Shown here piece by piece: positions 47,100 to 58,175 of a stretch of 64,000 nucleotides of DNA. Origin of the DNA: Pleomorphomonas sp. NRK KF1. Lineage in GTDB: Bacteria > Pseudomonadota > Alphaproteobacteria > Rhizobiales > Pleomorphomonadaceae. A program made the position numbers and the translations under genes. The DNA is taken from assembly GCF_023721755.1 (NCBI RefSeq), contig NZ_JAMDLH010000002.1, positions 372,001 to 436,000 on the forward strand. Direction: 5' to 3'. The stretch's first letter is position 1; each line of letters opens with the position of its first letter. The notes below the pieces were generated by a model, which searched no databases, was not told where the DNA came from, and saw nothing but the letters and a program-made list of their open reading frames with translations.

Positions 47100-47137
47100 A
47101 AAGACCTCAGCAAATCATTGATTTTGCTGAGGTCTTT
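47100..47137 (-). terminator. Rho-independent terminator of tRNA-fMet
   Basis: A 15-bp perfect stem AAAGACCTCAGCAAA / TTTGCTGAGGTCTTT with an 8-nt loop; on the minus strand it is followed by GTTTTTG. It lies 9 nt past the CCA end of the tRNA gene. Because the stem is symmetric it may also stop rightward transcripts. Confidence 0.88.
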
Positions 47138-47146
47138 GGTTCGTTT

Positions 47147-47223
<77 letters not shown>

Positions 47224-47474
47224 TCAAGCGCCGTGTTTGCGGCGACGGCCGGTATATAGCGACTTGCCGACGAAAGGGAAACCCCCGTCAGGCATTTTTT
47301 CGACTAAATAGACAAGCTCGGTCAAAAAAGCCAAATCAACCGCCAAAAAATCGCGGAATTCCGGGAATCTTTCAACGTTCCCATTCGCTTCCGCGACCAG
47401 TGGAAAGCGGGCTGAAGCCCACTTTTCCTGCCGTTGCGTCGGTAGGGGCCACCCAGCATGGGATGAAGGGGCTG
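47224..47474. other. Intergenic region between nnr and tRNA-fMet
   Basis: 251 bp. It must hold the tRNA promoter, read leftward: TATATA on the minus strand near 47251-47256 lies about 30 nt before the tRNA 5' end, with a poor -35 (TTTCCC) 17 nt further up. No gene recognised. Confidence 0.35.
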
Positions 47475-49028
47475 TCAGTCCGTGGCAAGCACGCCAGTAT
47501 CGCCCGCCTCGTTGCCGGGTATCGGGCTGGGGACGGGACGGCCTGTGGCAAGAACGCTGCGCAGGGCAACGGCAATCTCGTCTGCGAACGAGCCCGGACC
47601 GGCAATCCGACCGGCCTCGCCATGCATCCAGACAGCGAGTGCCGCCGATTCGAAGGCCGGGCGGCCGGCCGCAAGCAGGCCTCCGATGATGCCGGCCAGT
47701 ACGTCGCCCGACCCGGCCGTGGCGAGCGCAGCCGTGCCGTTCTCGTTGATGACGGCGCGGCCGTCGGGATGGGCAACCACAGTATCCGGCCCCTTGAGCA
47801 GAACGACCGCGCCGGAGCGCGCCGCCGCCGCACGAGCACGGTCGAGCTTCGAGCCGCCAATATCCGGAAATAGACGCCCGAACTCCCCTTCGTGCGGCGT
47901 GAGCACTACCCCGCCTTCACGCGCCTTGATAAGCGCGAAGGTTTCGTCCGGACGGCGCGAAGCCTGAGTGATGGCGTCGGCGTCGAGCACCAGCGCCATG
48001 TTGCCCTCAAGCGCCCCGCGGACGGCCTGCCAGACGTCGTCCCCGAGGCCCAGCCCCGGTCCCAGTACAGCGGCCCGAAGCCGCGGCTCGCCGAGGAGCG
48101 TCGCTAGCGCCGCCATGTCGGCGGCCGGCTTGACGACGAAGGCCGCACGCCACGCGGCAACGGTGGCCACGGCATCCGGAGGTGTTGCCACCGTGACGAT
48201 GCCCGCGCCGGACCTGAGCGCCGCCTCGGCGGCGAGACGGGCCGCGCCGCAGGACGGGAGCGGCCCCGACGCCACCAGCGCCGCGCCTCGGCTGTACTTG
48301 TGGCTGTCGATGGCCGCCTCCGGCCAGCAATCGGACCAGAGCGAGGGGCCGTTCGCGGCAGTCTGCGGCGCAATCTCGGCCAGCACCTCCGAGCCGATGC
48401 CGATCTGGGCCAGGCGAACGCGGCCGCAGTGCGTGCGCCCGGGGAGAAGCAGGTGCCCGGGCTTACGGCGGAAGAAGGTGACCGTCTCGTCGGCCAGGAC
48501 CGCTGTTCCCCGGACCTCACCTGTGCTGCCGTCGATGCCGCTCGGGAGATCGACGGCATAAACCCGCGCGCCCTCGGCGTGGGCGACGTTGACGGCGGCG
48601 ATCAGTTCGGCGTCGCGTCCGGATATGTCACGGCTGAGGCCGGCCCCATAGAGCGCGTCGACAATGACCGTTGCACCATCGAAAAGCTCAGGTGTTGCCG
48701 GCAAGGTCTCGCCGCGCCAGGCTCTCTCGGCGCCGGCGGCGTCGCCCTTGAGGTCGCGAGCGGTCATCCCCTCGGATAGGGCAAGAGCCACGCGCACGAC
48801 GAGGCCGCGCTGTTTGAGAACACGGGCAACGACGAAGCCGTCGCCACCGTTGTTACCCATGCCACAAAGCACGATGGCCCGGGCGCCCTGACTGAAGCGG
48901 GCACAGATGACATCGGCAACGGCATAGCCGGCATTTTCCATCAAACGCTCGCCGGGAATGCCCGCCGCGATGGTCAGCGCGTCGGCGCGGCTCATCTCCG
49001 CTGGAGTCAGCAACAACTCGCCCTGCAT
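47475..49028 (-). CDS. nnr: Bifunctional NAD(P)HX epimerase / ADP-dependent NAD(P)HX dehydratase
   Basis: 517 aa from ATG 49028; GTG 49037 is in frame but abuts the GAGGGA site. Repairs hydrated NADH and NADPH. N-terminal YjeF_N epimerase (residues about 5-215) with GMGNNGGDGFVVAR and VDLPSGIDGSTGEV. C-terminal dehydratase (about 230-500) with AAVLGPGLGLGDD, VVLTPHEGEFGRLFP and TAGSGDVLAGIIGGLLAAG. Divergent from glnB, an arrangement common in Hyphomicrobiales. Confidence 0.95.
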   Translation of the reverse strand: MQGELLLTPAEMSRADALTIAAGIPGERLMENAGYAVADVICARFSQGARAIVLCGMGNNGGDGFVVARVLKQRGLVVRVALALSEGMTARDLKGDAAGAERAWRGETLPATPELFDGATVIVDALYGAGLSRDISGRDAELIAAVNVAHAEGARVYAVDLPSGIDGSTGEVRGTAVLADETVTFFRRKPGHLLLPGRTHCGRVRLAQIGIGSEVLAEIAPQTAANGPSLWSDCWPEAAIDSHKYSRGAALVASGPLPSCGAARLAAEAALRSGAGIVTVATPPDAVATVAAWRAAFVVKPAADMAALATLLGEPRLRAAVLGPGLGLGDDVWQAVRGALEGNMALVLDADAITQASRRPDETFALIKAREGGVVLTPHEGEFGRLFPDIGGSKLDRARAAAARSGAVVLLKGPDTVVAHPDGRAVINENGTAALATAGSGDVLAGIIGGLLAAGRPAFESAALAVWMHGEAGRIAGPGSFADEIAVALRSVLATGRPVPSPIPGNEAGDTGVLATD

Positions 49029-49154
49029 TCGGTTCACTCCCTCGGTTTAGTGCGCGCGCCATCCACCCAACACGCGGGCGCTCCTCTTCTACGCCCTTGG
49101 AGTGAAAGCAACAAATGTCGCAAACACGCAGCTCGACGTGTTGCATCCGGACAT

Positions 49155-49170
49155 GTTTGCACTGGCAAAC
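49155..49170. promoter_or_regulatory. Perfect inverted repeat in the nnr-glnB intergenic region
   Basis: GTTTGC-ACTG-GCAAAC, 6-bp perfect arms, 160 nt upstream of the sigma-54-type promoter of glnB. Not a good NtrC site (TGCAC-N5-GTGCA), though an upstream activator position is suitable. Function unknown. Confidence 0.35.
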
Positions 49171-49315
49171 AATCCACTAACGAAGCCGAAGTCTGCTCAA
49201 TAGAGTCCCATATGCACAACAATTAGGCCGTCTCATTGGGCAAAGTTCGATATACGTCCCCACTCGTGACTGCCAGCCGCCTCATTTTTCGCCAGGAACC
49301 GGCTTGCCCCCGAAC

Positions 49316-49331
49316 TGGCACGTCGAATGCT
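49316..49331 (+). promoter_or_regulatory. Sigma-54-type (-24/-12) promoter of glnB
   Basis: TGGCACGTCGAATGCT has the invariant GG and GC elements at the required 10-nt spacing and matches TGGCACG fully at -24; the -12 element ATGCT is close to TTGCT. It lies 79 nt before the glnB start. glnB-glnA is a classical NtrC/RpoN target. Confidence 0.7.
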
Positions 49332-49334
49332 TGA

Positions 49335-49748
<414 letters not shown>

Positions 49749-49884
49749 CCTCACGCCTGACGGCCCGCAAATGCGCGGCCGGGCGGCACATGAGGACAAC
49801 CCAGGGAAATTGGAGCATTCCGGTCGGCCAGGCATTTGGCCGGGAAGCGCTCCAGCAAGACCAGAAACCCGAAAGGAAGGGCAA
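49749..49884. other. glnB-glnA intergenic spacer
   Basis: 136 nt. Long enough for an internal glnA promoter, but I see no clear -35/-10 or -24/-12. AAGGAAGGG before ATG 49885 is a strong ribosome-binding site. Confidence 0.4.
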
Positions 49885-51294
49885 ATGACCACTGGTGCTG
49901 ACGTTTTGAAAATGATCAAGGACAACGACGTCAAGTTCGTCGACCTGCGCTTCACCGACCCGAAAGGCAAGTGGCAGCACGTGACCTTCGATATCGGCCT
50001 CGTCGACGAGGACATGTTCGAGAACGGCACCGCCTTCGACGGCTCGTCAATCGCCGGTTGGAAGGCTATCAACGAATCCGACATGACGCTGATCCTCGAT
50101 CCGGAATCGGCCTTCATCGATCCGTTCTTCGCCCAGACCACGCTGGTCATCGTCTGCGATATCGTCGATCCCTCGTCGGGCCAGTCCTACAGCCGCGACC
50201 CGCGCTCGATCGCCAAGAAGGCCGAAGCCTACGTTGCCACGCTCGGCATCGGCGACAGCGTCTTCTTCGGTCCGGAAGCCGAGTTCTTCGTGTTCGACGA
50301 CGTCCGCTTCTCGGCGACGCCCTACAACACGGGCTTCAAGCTCGACATGGTCGAGCTGCCGACCAACGGCGACACCGAGTACGAGTCGGGCAACCTCGGC
50401 CACCGCGTCCGCACCAAGGGCGGCTATTTCCCGGTGCCGCCGATCGACAGCCTGCAAGACATGCGCTCGGAGATGCTGTCGGCCATGGCCGAGATGGGCG
50501 TCGTCGTCGAGAAGCACCACCACGAGGTGGCCTCTGCCCAGCATGAGCTCGGCATGAAGTTCTCGAGCCTGACCCGCATGGCCGACCACCTGCAGATCTA
50601 CAAGTATGCGATCCATCAGGTTGCCCACGCCTACGGCAAGACGGCCACGTTCATGCCGAAGCCGGTGTTCGGCGACAACGGTTCGGGCATGCACGTCCAC
50701 CAGTCGATCTGGAAGGACGGCAAGCCGGTGTTCGCTGGCAACCAGTACAACGACCTCAGCGAGACCTGCCTCTACTACATCGGCGGCATCCTGAAGCACG
50801 CCAAGGCCATCAACGCCTTCTCCAACCCGTCGACCAACAGCTACAAGCGTCTGGTTCCGGGCTACGAGGCGCCGGTGCTGCTGGCCTATTCGGCCCGCAA
50901 CCGTTCGGCTTCCTGCCGCATCCCCTATACGACCAACCCCAAGGCCAAGCGCGTCGAGACCCGCTTCCCGGATCCGGCCGCCAACCCGTACCTCTGCTTC
51001 ACGGCCCTGCTGATGGCCGGCCTCGATGGCATCAAGAACAAGATCCATCCGGGCGACGCCATGGACAAGAACCTCTACGACCTGCCGCCGGAAGAGCTGA
51101 AGTCCATCCCGACGGTTGCCGGCTCGCTGCGTGAGGCCCTGGCCTCGCTCGACGCGGACCGCGACTTCCTCAAGGCCGGCGGCGTCATGGACGACGACTT
51201 CATCGACAGCTGGATCGAGCTGAAGATGGAAGAGAACATGCGCTACGAGATGACCCCGCATCCGGTCGAGTTCGACATGTACTACTCGGTCTGA
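49885..51294 (+). CDS. glnA: Glutamine synthetase type I
   Basis: 469 aa, typical GSI length. Makes glutamine from glutamate, ammonia and ATP. Beta-grasp [12 protein letters not shown]; catalytic [31 protein letters not shown]-site NRSASCRIP; adenylylation loop [10 protein letters not shown] with the Tyr modified by GlnE. Followed by two hairpins (51315-51337 and 51347-51375) ending the glnBA transcript. Confidence 0.97.
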   Translation: MTTGADVLKMIKDNDVKFVDLRFTDPKGKWQHVTFDIGLVDEDMFENGTAFDGSSIAGWKAINESDMTLILDPESAFIDPFFAQTTLVIVCDIVDPSSGQSYSRDPRSIAKKAEAYVATLGIGDSVFFGPEAEFFVFDDVRFSATPYNTGFKLDMVELPTNGDTEYESGNLGHRVRTKGGYFPVPPIDSLQDMRSEMLSAMAEMGVVVEKHHHEVASAQHELGMKFSSLTRMADHLQIYKYAIHQVAHAYGKTATFMPKPVFGDNGSGMHVHQSIWKDGKPVFAGNQYNDLSETCLYYIGGILKHAKAINAFSNPSTNSYKRLVPGYEAPVLLAYSARNRSASCRIPYTTNPKAKRVETRFPDPAANPYLCFTALLMAGLDGIKNKIHPGDAMDKNLYDLPPEELKSIPTVAGSLREALASLDADRDFLKAGGVMDDDFIDSWIELKMEENMRYEMTPHPVEFDMYYSV

Positions 51295-51314
51295 GGCAGA
51301 CCTTCAGAACCATG

Positions 51315-51337
51315 CCGGACGCCACCGAGGCGTCCGG
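51315..51337 (+). terminator. Hairpin after glnA
   Basis: CCGGACGCC and GGCGTCCGG, 9-bp perfect stem with 5-nt loop, 20 nt after the glnA stop. No T-run; works perhaps with the next hairpin. Confidence 0.6.
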
Positions 51338-51346
51338 TTCCGACGA

Positions 51347-51375
51347 GCCGCCCGCCGCAAGGTCGGGCGGCTTTT
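51347..51375 (+). terminator. Rho-independent terminator of glnBA
   Basis: GCCGCCCG and CGGGCGGC (8-bp stem, 9-nt loop) followed immediately by TTTT. Confidence 0.8.
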
Positions 51376-51464
51376 CGTTGCACGGGGGATAGCCGGCCGG
51401 CCGCGGCTTCCCGTCGGGCCGACGCGCGCCTATGCTCGTCGGAGTTTGCAACGGAGATCGAAAC

Positions 51465-52292
51465 ATGCCCGACAAGCCCGCCATCGGTCCGTCGACACAA
51501 CTGTGCATGTCGCTGGCCGGCCGACCGGGGAAGTTCGGCTCGCGCTTTCACAACCGGCTCTACGAGCTCACCGGCCTCGACTACGTCTACAAAGCCTTCA
51601 CCACCCGGGACCTCCCGGCCGCCATCGGCGGCATCCGGGCGCTCGGCATTCGCGGGTGCGCCATTTCCATGCCGTTCAAGGAAGCCGTCATCCCGCTGCT
51701 CGACCACATCGAGGGATCGGCGGCGGCCATCGACAGCGTCAATACCATCGTCAACGACGACGGTTGGCTCACCGGCTACAACACCGACTATAGCGCGGTG
51801 CTCGATCTGCTCGACCATGCGGAAATCGCGCCCTCGACGCCCTTCCTTCTCGCCGGCTCAGGCGGCATGGCGAAGGCGGTGGCAGCGGCCTTGCGCAATC
51901 GGGGCCATCGCTCCGGCGCGATCGTCGCCCGCAACGGGACGACCGGCCGGGCGCTGGCCGATCTCTACGGGTTCGACTGGGCGGAAACTACCGAAGGACT
52001 GACGGCGCCGCTGATCATCAATGCCACGCCCGTCGGCATGGCAGGCGGCGTCGAGGCTGGCGCACTTGCCTTTCCCCCTGAAGCGATCGAAGCGGCGGAG
52101 ACGGTGTTCGACGTGGTTGCCCTCCCCGTCGAGACGCCCCTCATGCAGGCGGCGGCGAAGGCCGGCCGCAAGCGGATATCCGGCGCCGACGTGGCGGTTC
52201 TCCAGGCCCTTGAGCAGTTCGCGCTCTATACCGGCGTCCACCCCACCGAAGAGCAGGTGAAGGACGCCGCCATCTTCGCGAGAGGCGCCTGA
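51465..52292 (+). CDS. Shikimate 5-dehydrogenase-like protein
   Basis: 275 aa from ATG 51465 (GGAG at 8 nt). AroE fold: N-terminal substrate domain with KAFTTRDLPAAI, CAISMPFKEAVIPLLD (Lys of the NxTxPxK motif kept, but SMPFK replaces VTxPxK) and the GYNTDYSAVL Asp; Rossmann domain with LLAGSGGMAKAVAAAL. The N-terminal SxSxxxHN motif is altered to STQLCMSLAG. It is therefore an AroE-like paralogue, possibly a quinate/shikimate-type or other dehydrogenase, and may not be the biosynthetic enzyme. Confidence 0.85.
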   Translation: MPDKPAIGPSTQLCMSLAGRPGKFGSRFHNRLYELTGLDYVYKAFTTRDLPAAIGGIRALGIRGCAISMPFKEAVIPLLDHIEGSAAAIDSVNTIVNDDGWLTGYNTDYSAVLDLLDHAEIAPSTPFLLAGSGGMAKAVAAALRNRGHRSGAIVARNGTTGRALADLYGFDWAETTEGLTAPLIINATPVGMAGGVEAGALAFPPEAIEAAETVFDVVALPVETPLMQAAAKAGRKRISGADVAVLQALEQFALYTGVHPTEEQVKDAAIFARGA

Positions 52293-52356
52293 CGATCAGG
52301 TCGCAAAGGTCTCGGGCGGCTCCATCTCGATCAGGTCGAACGTCGCGGCGGAGAAA

Positions 52357-52839
52357 TCAGTCATGGCAGGCGCGCTCCACCCGTCCGATCGCTCTTGACG
52401 ATCCCTTCAGGGAGAAGGTCGCAGCCGGCAGAATGCCGGTCGCGTCGGTCACCGTCATCGGCCCCGACGCCTTCAGAACGCTGACAAGCTCGCTGTCGCG
52501 ACGCGGTGTCGCCGTCATCGCTCCGTCCATCGCCTCATATCGGAGGGTAACCTTGGCGCTCAGGGTTTCGCTGGCAAAGACGAACTTGGACTCGTGGTTC
52601 ATATCGCCGCCGGGTGGATATTCGTCGCCCGTCATCGGCAGAAAACGCAGACCCAACTTGTTCTCGCCGCCGCAAGTGATCAGCAGAAGGTCGTCCGGTC
52701 GGTCGGCGGCACAGATCGACGCGGTCATCGCCGGCCCGCCCTCGTCCTGCTCGATGCCGGCCTTCCAGGCGTCGCAATCGTCGGCCAGCGCCGGCGTTGC
52801 CAGAACGATTGCGATCATTGCGGTGCAGCCGGTTCTCAT
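52357..52839 (-). CDS. Small secreted protein of unknown function
   Basis: 160 aa from ATG 52839, just after AGGGGGG; a reading from 52857 adds six residues that would weaken the signal peptide. Signal MRTGCTAMIAIVLATPALA then DDCDAWKAG. The mature part, with three further Cys (SICAADRP, ITCGGEN, ERACHD), looks like a beta-rich periplasmic domain. No family recognised. It stands between a convergent AroE-like gene and the Hsp70 gene on the same strand. Confidence 0.7.
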   Translation of the reverse strand: MRTGCTAMIAIVLATPALADDCDAWKAGIEQDEGGPAMTASICAADRPDDLLLITCGGENKLGLRFLPMTGDEYPPGGDMNHESKFVFASETLSAKVTLRYEAMDGAMTATPRRDSELVSVLKASGPMTVTDATGILPAATFSLKGSSRAIGRVERACHD

Positions 52840-52912
52840 GGGCGCCCCCCTAGCCATGAAGCCGACGCATCTGATGCCGAACCCACGGCCTCTTCAAGCT
52901 GGGCTTTCGGTG

Positions 52913-54160
52913 TCAGCCATAGCGTCTCGCCGCCTCGACGGCGAGCCCGGTGCCCACCGAACCGAACACGTTGCCGGTGACGACACGCGCCTCCGGCATC
53001 ACAGCGAGAATTGCCGAGCGCACGTGTTCGAGCCGCGTGGAACCGCCGGTCAGGAATATGGCGTCGATGTCCGAGGCGGCCACGCCAGCCGTTGCAAGGC
53101 AGGCATCGACGCGAGCACCGATGCGGCTGGCAAGCTCACCGGTGTTGTGGACGAGGTCCGCGTGATCGATATGGGCGGAAAGGCCATGCTCCAGCCAATC
53201 GAAGGGCACGGTGACAGAGCCGTTCTCCGCGACGGCGATCTTGGCCGCCTCCACGTCGATGGCCAGGGTATGGCCACGTTCGTCGTCGACCACCCGCATC
53301 AGGCGATGGATGAGCTCCGGTTTGGCAGAGCGCTTTTCGAGATCCACGAGTTCGCGATGAACGCGCGGCTCGTAGAGGCGGTTGATCGCCGACCAAGTGG
53401 CGAGGTCATGGTAATAGACAGAGGGCACGTCGAGCTCGCCACGGGCGAGCTTGGACCGAAAACCGAGAAGCGGCATCACCGTGCCGAGACTGAGATGACG
53501 ATCGAAGTCGGTGCCGCCGATGCGGACGCCGTCGTTCGCCAGCACGTCGGAGGCCCGCTCGGCCTTCTTTGCCCGCTCCGGCCCGAGGCGGACGATGGAG
53601 AAGTCGGAGGTGCCACCGCCGATGTCGGCGATCAGCGCCAGCTCTTCTCCTGAAAGCTGCTGCTCGTAATCGAGGCTGGCCGCTATGGGCTCGTACTGGA
53701 AGGACACTTCCTCAAAGCCGAGATCGCGGGCAATGGAAAGCAGCGTCGCCTCCGCCAGACGATCGGCCTCGGGATTGCCGTCGACGAAATGCACCGGCCG
53801 ACCGTGAACAAGATGAGTGAGCGGCGCATCCGCCGCCGCCTCGCCGCGCCTCTTCACTTCCGCGAGGTAACGCTTCAGCACGTCGCGGAATTTGACGCGA
53901 CTCTTGCCGACCAGCGTCGTCTCGTCCATCAGCGCCGAGCCGAGGACGGACTTCAACGCACGCATCAGGCGACCGTGCTCGCCACCGACATAGGCGGCAA
54001 TGGCGGCGCGGCCAACCGAGATGGATCCGTCCTGATGGTAGAAGGTGGCGCTTGGCAGCGTCTCCTCGTCACCCTCGAGGCGCACCATATCCGCCCGACC
54101 GCCCGTGACGACTCCAAGGGTAGTGTTGGACGTGCCGAAATCGAGGCCTGCCGCCGCCAT
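52913..54160 (-). CDS. YegD-like Hsp70-family protein
   Basis: 415 aa. Actin-like ATPase with phosphate-1 GLDFGTSNTTLG, connect region FEEVSFQYEPIAASLDYE, phosphate-2 LIADIGGGTSDFSIV and adenosine motif FLTGGSTRLEHVR. It ends soon after the ATPase domain, so it lacks the DnaK substrate-binding beta-domain and lid, as in E. coli YegD. Client and partners unknown. Start ATG 54160; a small membrane-protein gene lies 66 nt upstream on the same strand. Confidence 0.9.
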   Translation of the reverse strand: MAAAGLDFGTSNTTLGVVTGGRADMVRLEGDEETLPSATFYHQDGSISVGRAAIAAYVGGEHGRLMRALKSVLGSALMDETTLVGKSRVKFRDVLKRYLAEVKRRGEAAADAPLTHLVHGRPVHFVDGNPEADRLAEATLLSIARDLGFEEVSFQYEPIAASLDYEQQLSGEELALIADIGGGTSDFSIVRLGPERAKKAERASDVLANDGVRIGGTDFDRHLSLGTVMPLLGFRSKLARGELDVPSVYYHDLATWSAINRLYEPRVHRELVDLEKRSAKPELIHRLMRVVDDERGHTLAIDVEAAKIAVAENGSVTVPFDWLEHGLSAHIDHADLVHNTGELASRIGARVDACLATAGVAASDIDAIFLTGGSTRLEHVRSAILAVMPEARVVTGNVFGSVGTGLAVEAARRYG

Positions 54161-54226
54161 GACCGCTCTCCGAATAAATGGGGGGCGGTTTCCCTAGCGC
54201 CTCAGAGCGACGATTGCCAGCTCAAA

Positions 54227-54433
54227 TCAGGCGAGCAGAAGGATAAGCGCCGTCAGCGAGAGCAGCACCAGCACGGCCGGCAGCGCGAAGACGCCGCTCG
54301 TGAACGGTGGTTCTGCCGCCACCTCCTGAAGATGGCGCCGCATGCCGCCGAGGCGATGGCCGGCGACGAAGGCGCGGGTGTGGACGGCTCCGAGTTCCCG
54401 GAGCACGGCATCTTGATACTGGTTTCGACGCAT
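54227..54433 (-). CDS. 68-aa tail-anchored-type small protein
   Basis: Basic, soluble N-terminal part (MRRNQYQDAVLRELGAVHTR) and one C-terminal hydrophobic helix (ALPAVLVLLSLTALILLLA) at the very end, as in tail-anchored proteins. GGTGG lies 6 nt before ATG 54433. It is upstream of the Hsp70 gene on the same strand and divergent from parE. No homologue recognised; other frames of this stretch are open too, so moderate confidence only. Confidence 0.5.
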   Translation of the reverse strand: MRRNQYQDAVLRELGAVHTRAFVAGHRLGGMRRHLQEVAAEPPFTSGVFALPAVLVLLSLTALILLLA

Positions 54434-54656
54434 GACAAACCACCAATGAACGTTCCGGAGTTTGGCGCCGTCACAGTTAAGAACGCCTCAACGGCGTTGA
54501 CGGTACCCGGATCGTCGGTGTACGAGCCGGAACACATATAGAACGAGATTGGCGCCTCCTCCGTTGGCGTGGCAAACTCTGGGGCGCGCGAATCAGCGTT
54601 GCCCGGCGACAGGCGGAATGGCTGGCACAGCCGGCTCATGGACGAAGACGGAACGC

Positions 54657-56702
<2,046 letters not shown>

Positions 56703-56847
56703 AGCCGGTGCGGCGGGCTCTGACTCGCCGGCAGGCCGTTCATTTCACGCAACCGCCAGGATCATTCTTCTCACCACTTGGAAGTTGCGAACCCAGCGTG
56801 GGCGGCGCACTATGTCGGCAATAGGCTTTCCGAGAGAACCTTCGGCA

Positions 56848-57741
56848 ATGACATATTTTCGCTTAGCCGTGTTGGGCGTCATAGCCTTGATCTTCTTGGC
56901 CATTCTGAACAGTGGCTGGTTCACGATTCAAGAGACCGAGCGCGGCGTTCTTTTGAGAAACGGCGCCTTTGTGGCGACCGTCGAACCCGGACTGCATTTC
57001 AAGCTTCCGGTCTTCGAGAGCGTCGTGAGGATCGACGTGACCCAACGCGCCTTGCGGTGGGCGAACGACACCAGTCTTGAGGCCTATAGCCAGGACCAAC
57101 AGCCGGCCAGCCTGTCCGTTTCGGTGGTCTACCACGTGCCACCGGCCGATGTGGACAAGGTCTACCGGCAATTCTCCGGCGTCGAGGGTCTCGAGTCCCG
57201 CTTGATTGCCCGCAAACTGCCGCAGGACCTCAAGACGGTGTTCGGACGCTACACCGCCGCATCGGTCATCCAAAACCGGGGCAAGTTCGCCGCCGATGTC
57301 GAAAGCGCCGTTCGGGCGGGCATTGTCGGTCCCCTGGTGATAGATCAGGTCAATATCGAAGACATCATCTTCTCCGACGCCTATGAGAACTCCGTCGAGC
57401 AGCGCATGCTTGCCGAAATCGAAGTGATGAAGCTGCGCCAGAACGCCGAACGCGAGAAGGTCCAGGCGGAGATTACCGTGACGCAAGCCAAGGCCAGCGC
57501 CGACAGCCAGCTCGCCACGGCCACGGCCGCCGCGCAAGCCACCGAGATCCAGGCCAGAGCCGACGCCGAACGCATCCGCTTGCGCGGTGAAGCCGACGCC
57601 GCGGCAATCCGTGCCCGGGCGGAGGCGCTCGGCGTCAACGGCGATGTGATCATCCGTCTGAACAATTCCGAGAAATGGAATGGACAGTTGCCGACAACCA
57701 TGCTGCCGGGAACGACCCTTCCGTTCGTTGAAGTCAAGTGA
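56848..57741 (+). CDS. Band-7/SPFH (prohibitin-like) membrane protein
   Basis: 297 aa from ATG 56848, which begins a neat signal anchor (MTYFRLAVLGVIALIFLAIL); ATG 56812 is an alternative giving 12 more residues. Band-7 domain about residues 22-190 (IQETERGVLLRNGAF, GLHFKLPVFESVVRIDVTQRALRW, LSVSVVYHVPPADVDKVY), then an Ala/Glu-rich coiled coil (about 190-260) and a C-terminal PTTMLPGTTLPFVEV. It forms ring oligomers on membranes. Solitary, with no FtsH or HflK partner nearby, so role not assigned. Confidence 0.88.
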   Translation: MTYFRLAVLGVIALIFLAILNSGWFTIQETERGVLLRNGAFVATVEPGLHFKLPVFESVVRIDVTQRALRWANDTSLEAYSQDQQPASLSVSVVYHVPPADVDKVYRQFSGVEGLESRLIARKLPQDLKTVFGRYTAASVIQNRGKFAADVESAVRAGIVGPLVIDQVNIEDIIFSDAYENSVEQRMLAEIEVMKLRQNAEREKVQAEITVTQAKASADSQLATATAAAQATEIQARADAERIRLRGEADAAAIRARAEALGVNGDVIIRLNNSEKWNGQLPTTMLPGTTLPFVEVK

Positions 57742-58175
57742 GCCGGCGCGGGAGGCTTCGCCGACCAAACTGAAAACTGGTTGTCCAGCCAAGGCTCCAG
57801 GTCATCTGCGGGAGCAGCCGCTTTTCGATCGGGTTGGTTCAGCCTGATCAGCGGGTGCTCAGGCCGCATGAGGACAGGATGCGTAGATTTGCGTTGGCTT
57901 CAAGAAGATCGACCGATGAAATACGGGTACCGGTGGGATCCCCGCGTTCATCTCAATGGCAGCATCATGCAAACCATGCCTCAAAAGGCTCCGAAATCGC
58001 TTCCATGACCTCGGAAGTAACAATAAACGCTCAATTCGGCAGGAATTGATTGACATGCGGGCGATTCCACCTATGGTCTCCCACCATATCCGGATCGTTC
58101 CAAGTTGATCTGGAAGCGCGTGGATTCGCCTGCCCACAGTGTTCGAATCCCCCTATCCAAGAGACCGCACACCAC
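57742..58175. other. Intergenic region upstream of the DEAD-box helicase
   Basis: 434 bp. No gene supported: a 75-codon reading at 57781-58008 has no ribosome-binding site or known content. The long leader from the promoter at 58050 suits a cold-shock-type regulated RNA helicase mRNA. Confidence 0.5.
58050..58077 (+). promoter_or_regulatory. Sigma-70-type promoter of the DEAD-box gene
   Basis: Perfect TTGACA at 58050-58055, 16-nt spacer, TATGGT at 58072-58077; about 100 nt before ATG 58176. Confidence 0.5.

Noticed and set aside
52293-52356. 22-codon minus-strand reading between the AroE-like and secreted-protein genes
   Set aside because: Too short and without ribosome-binding site or conserved content.
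58110-58150. TGTTCGAATCCCCC resembling a tRNA T-loop upstream of the DEAD-box gene
   Set aside because: No matching T-stem, anticodon arm or acceptor stem can be folded around it.
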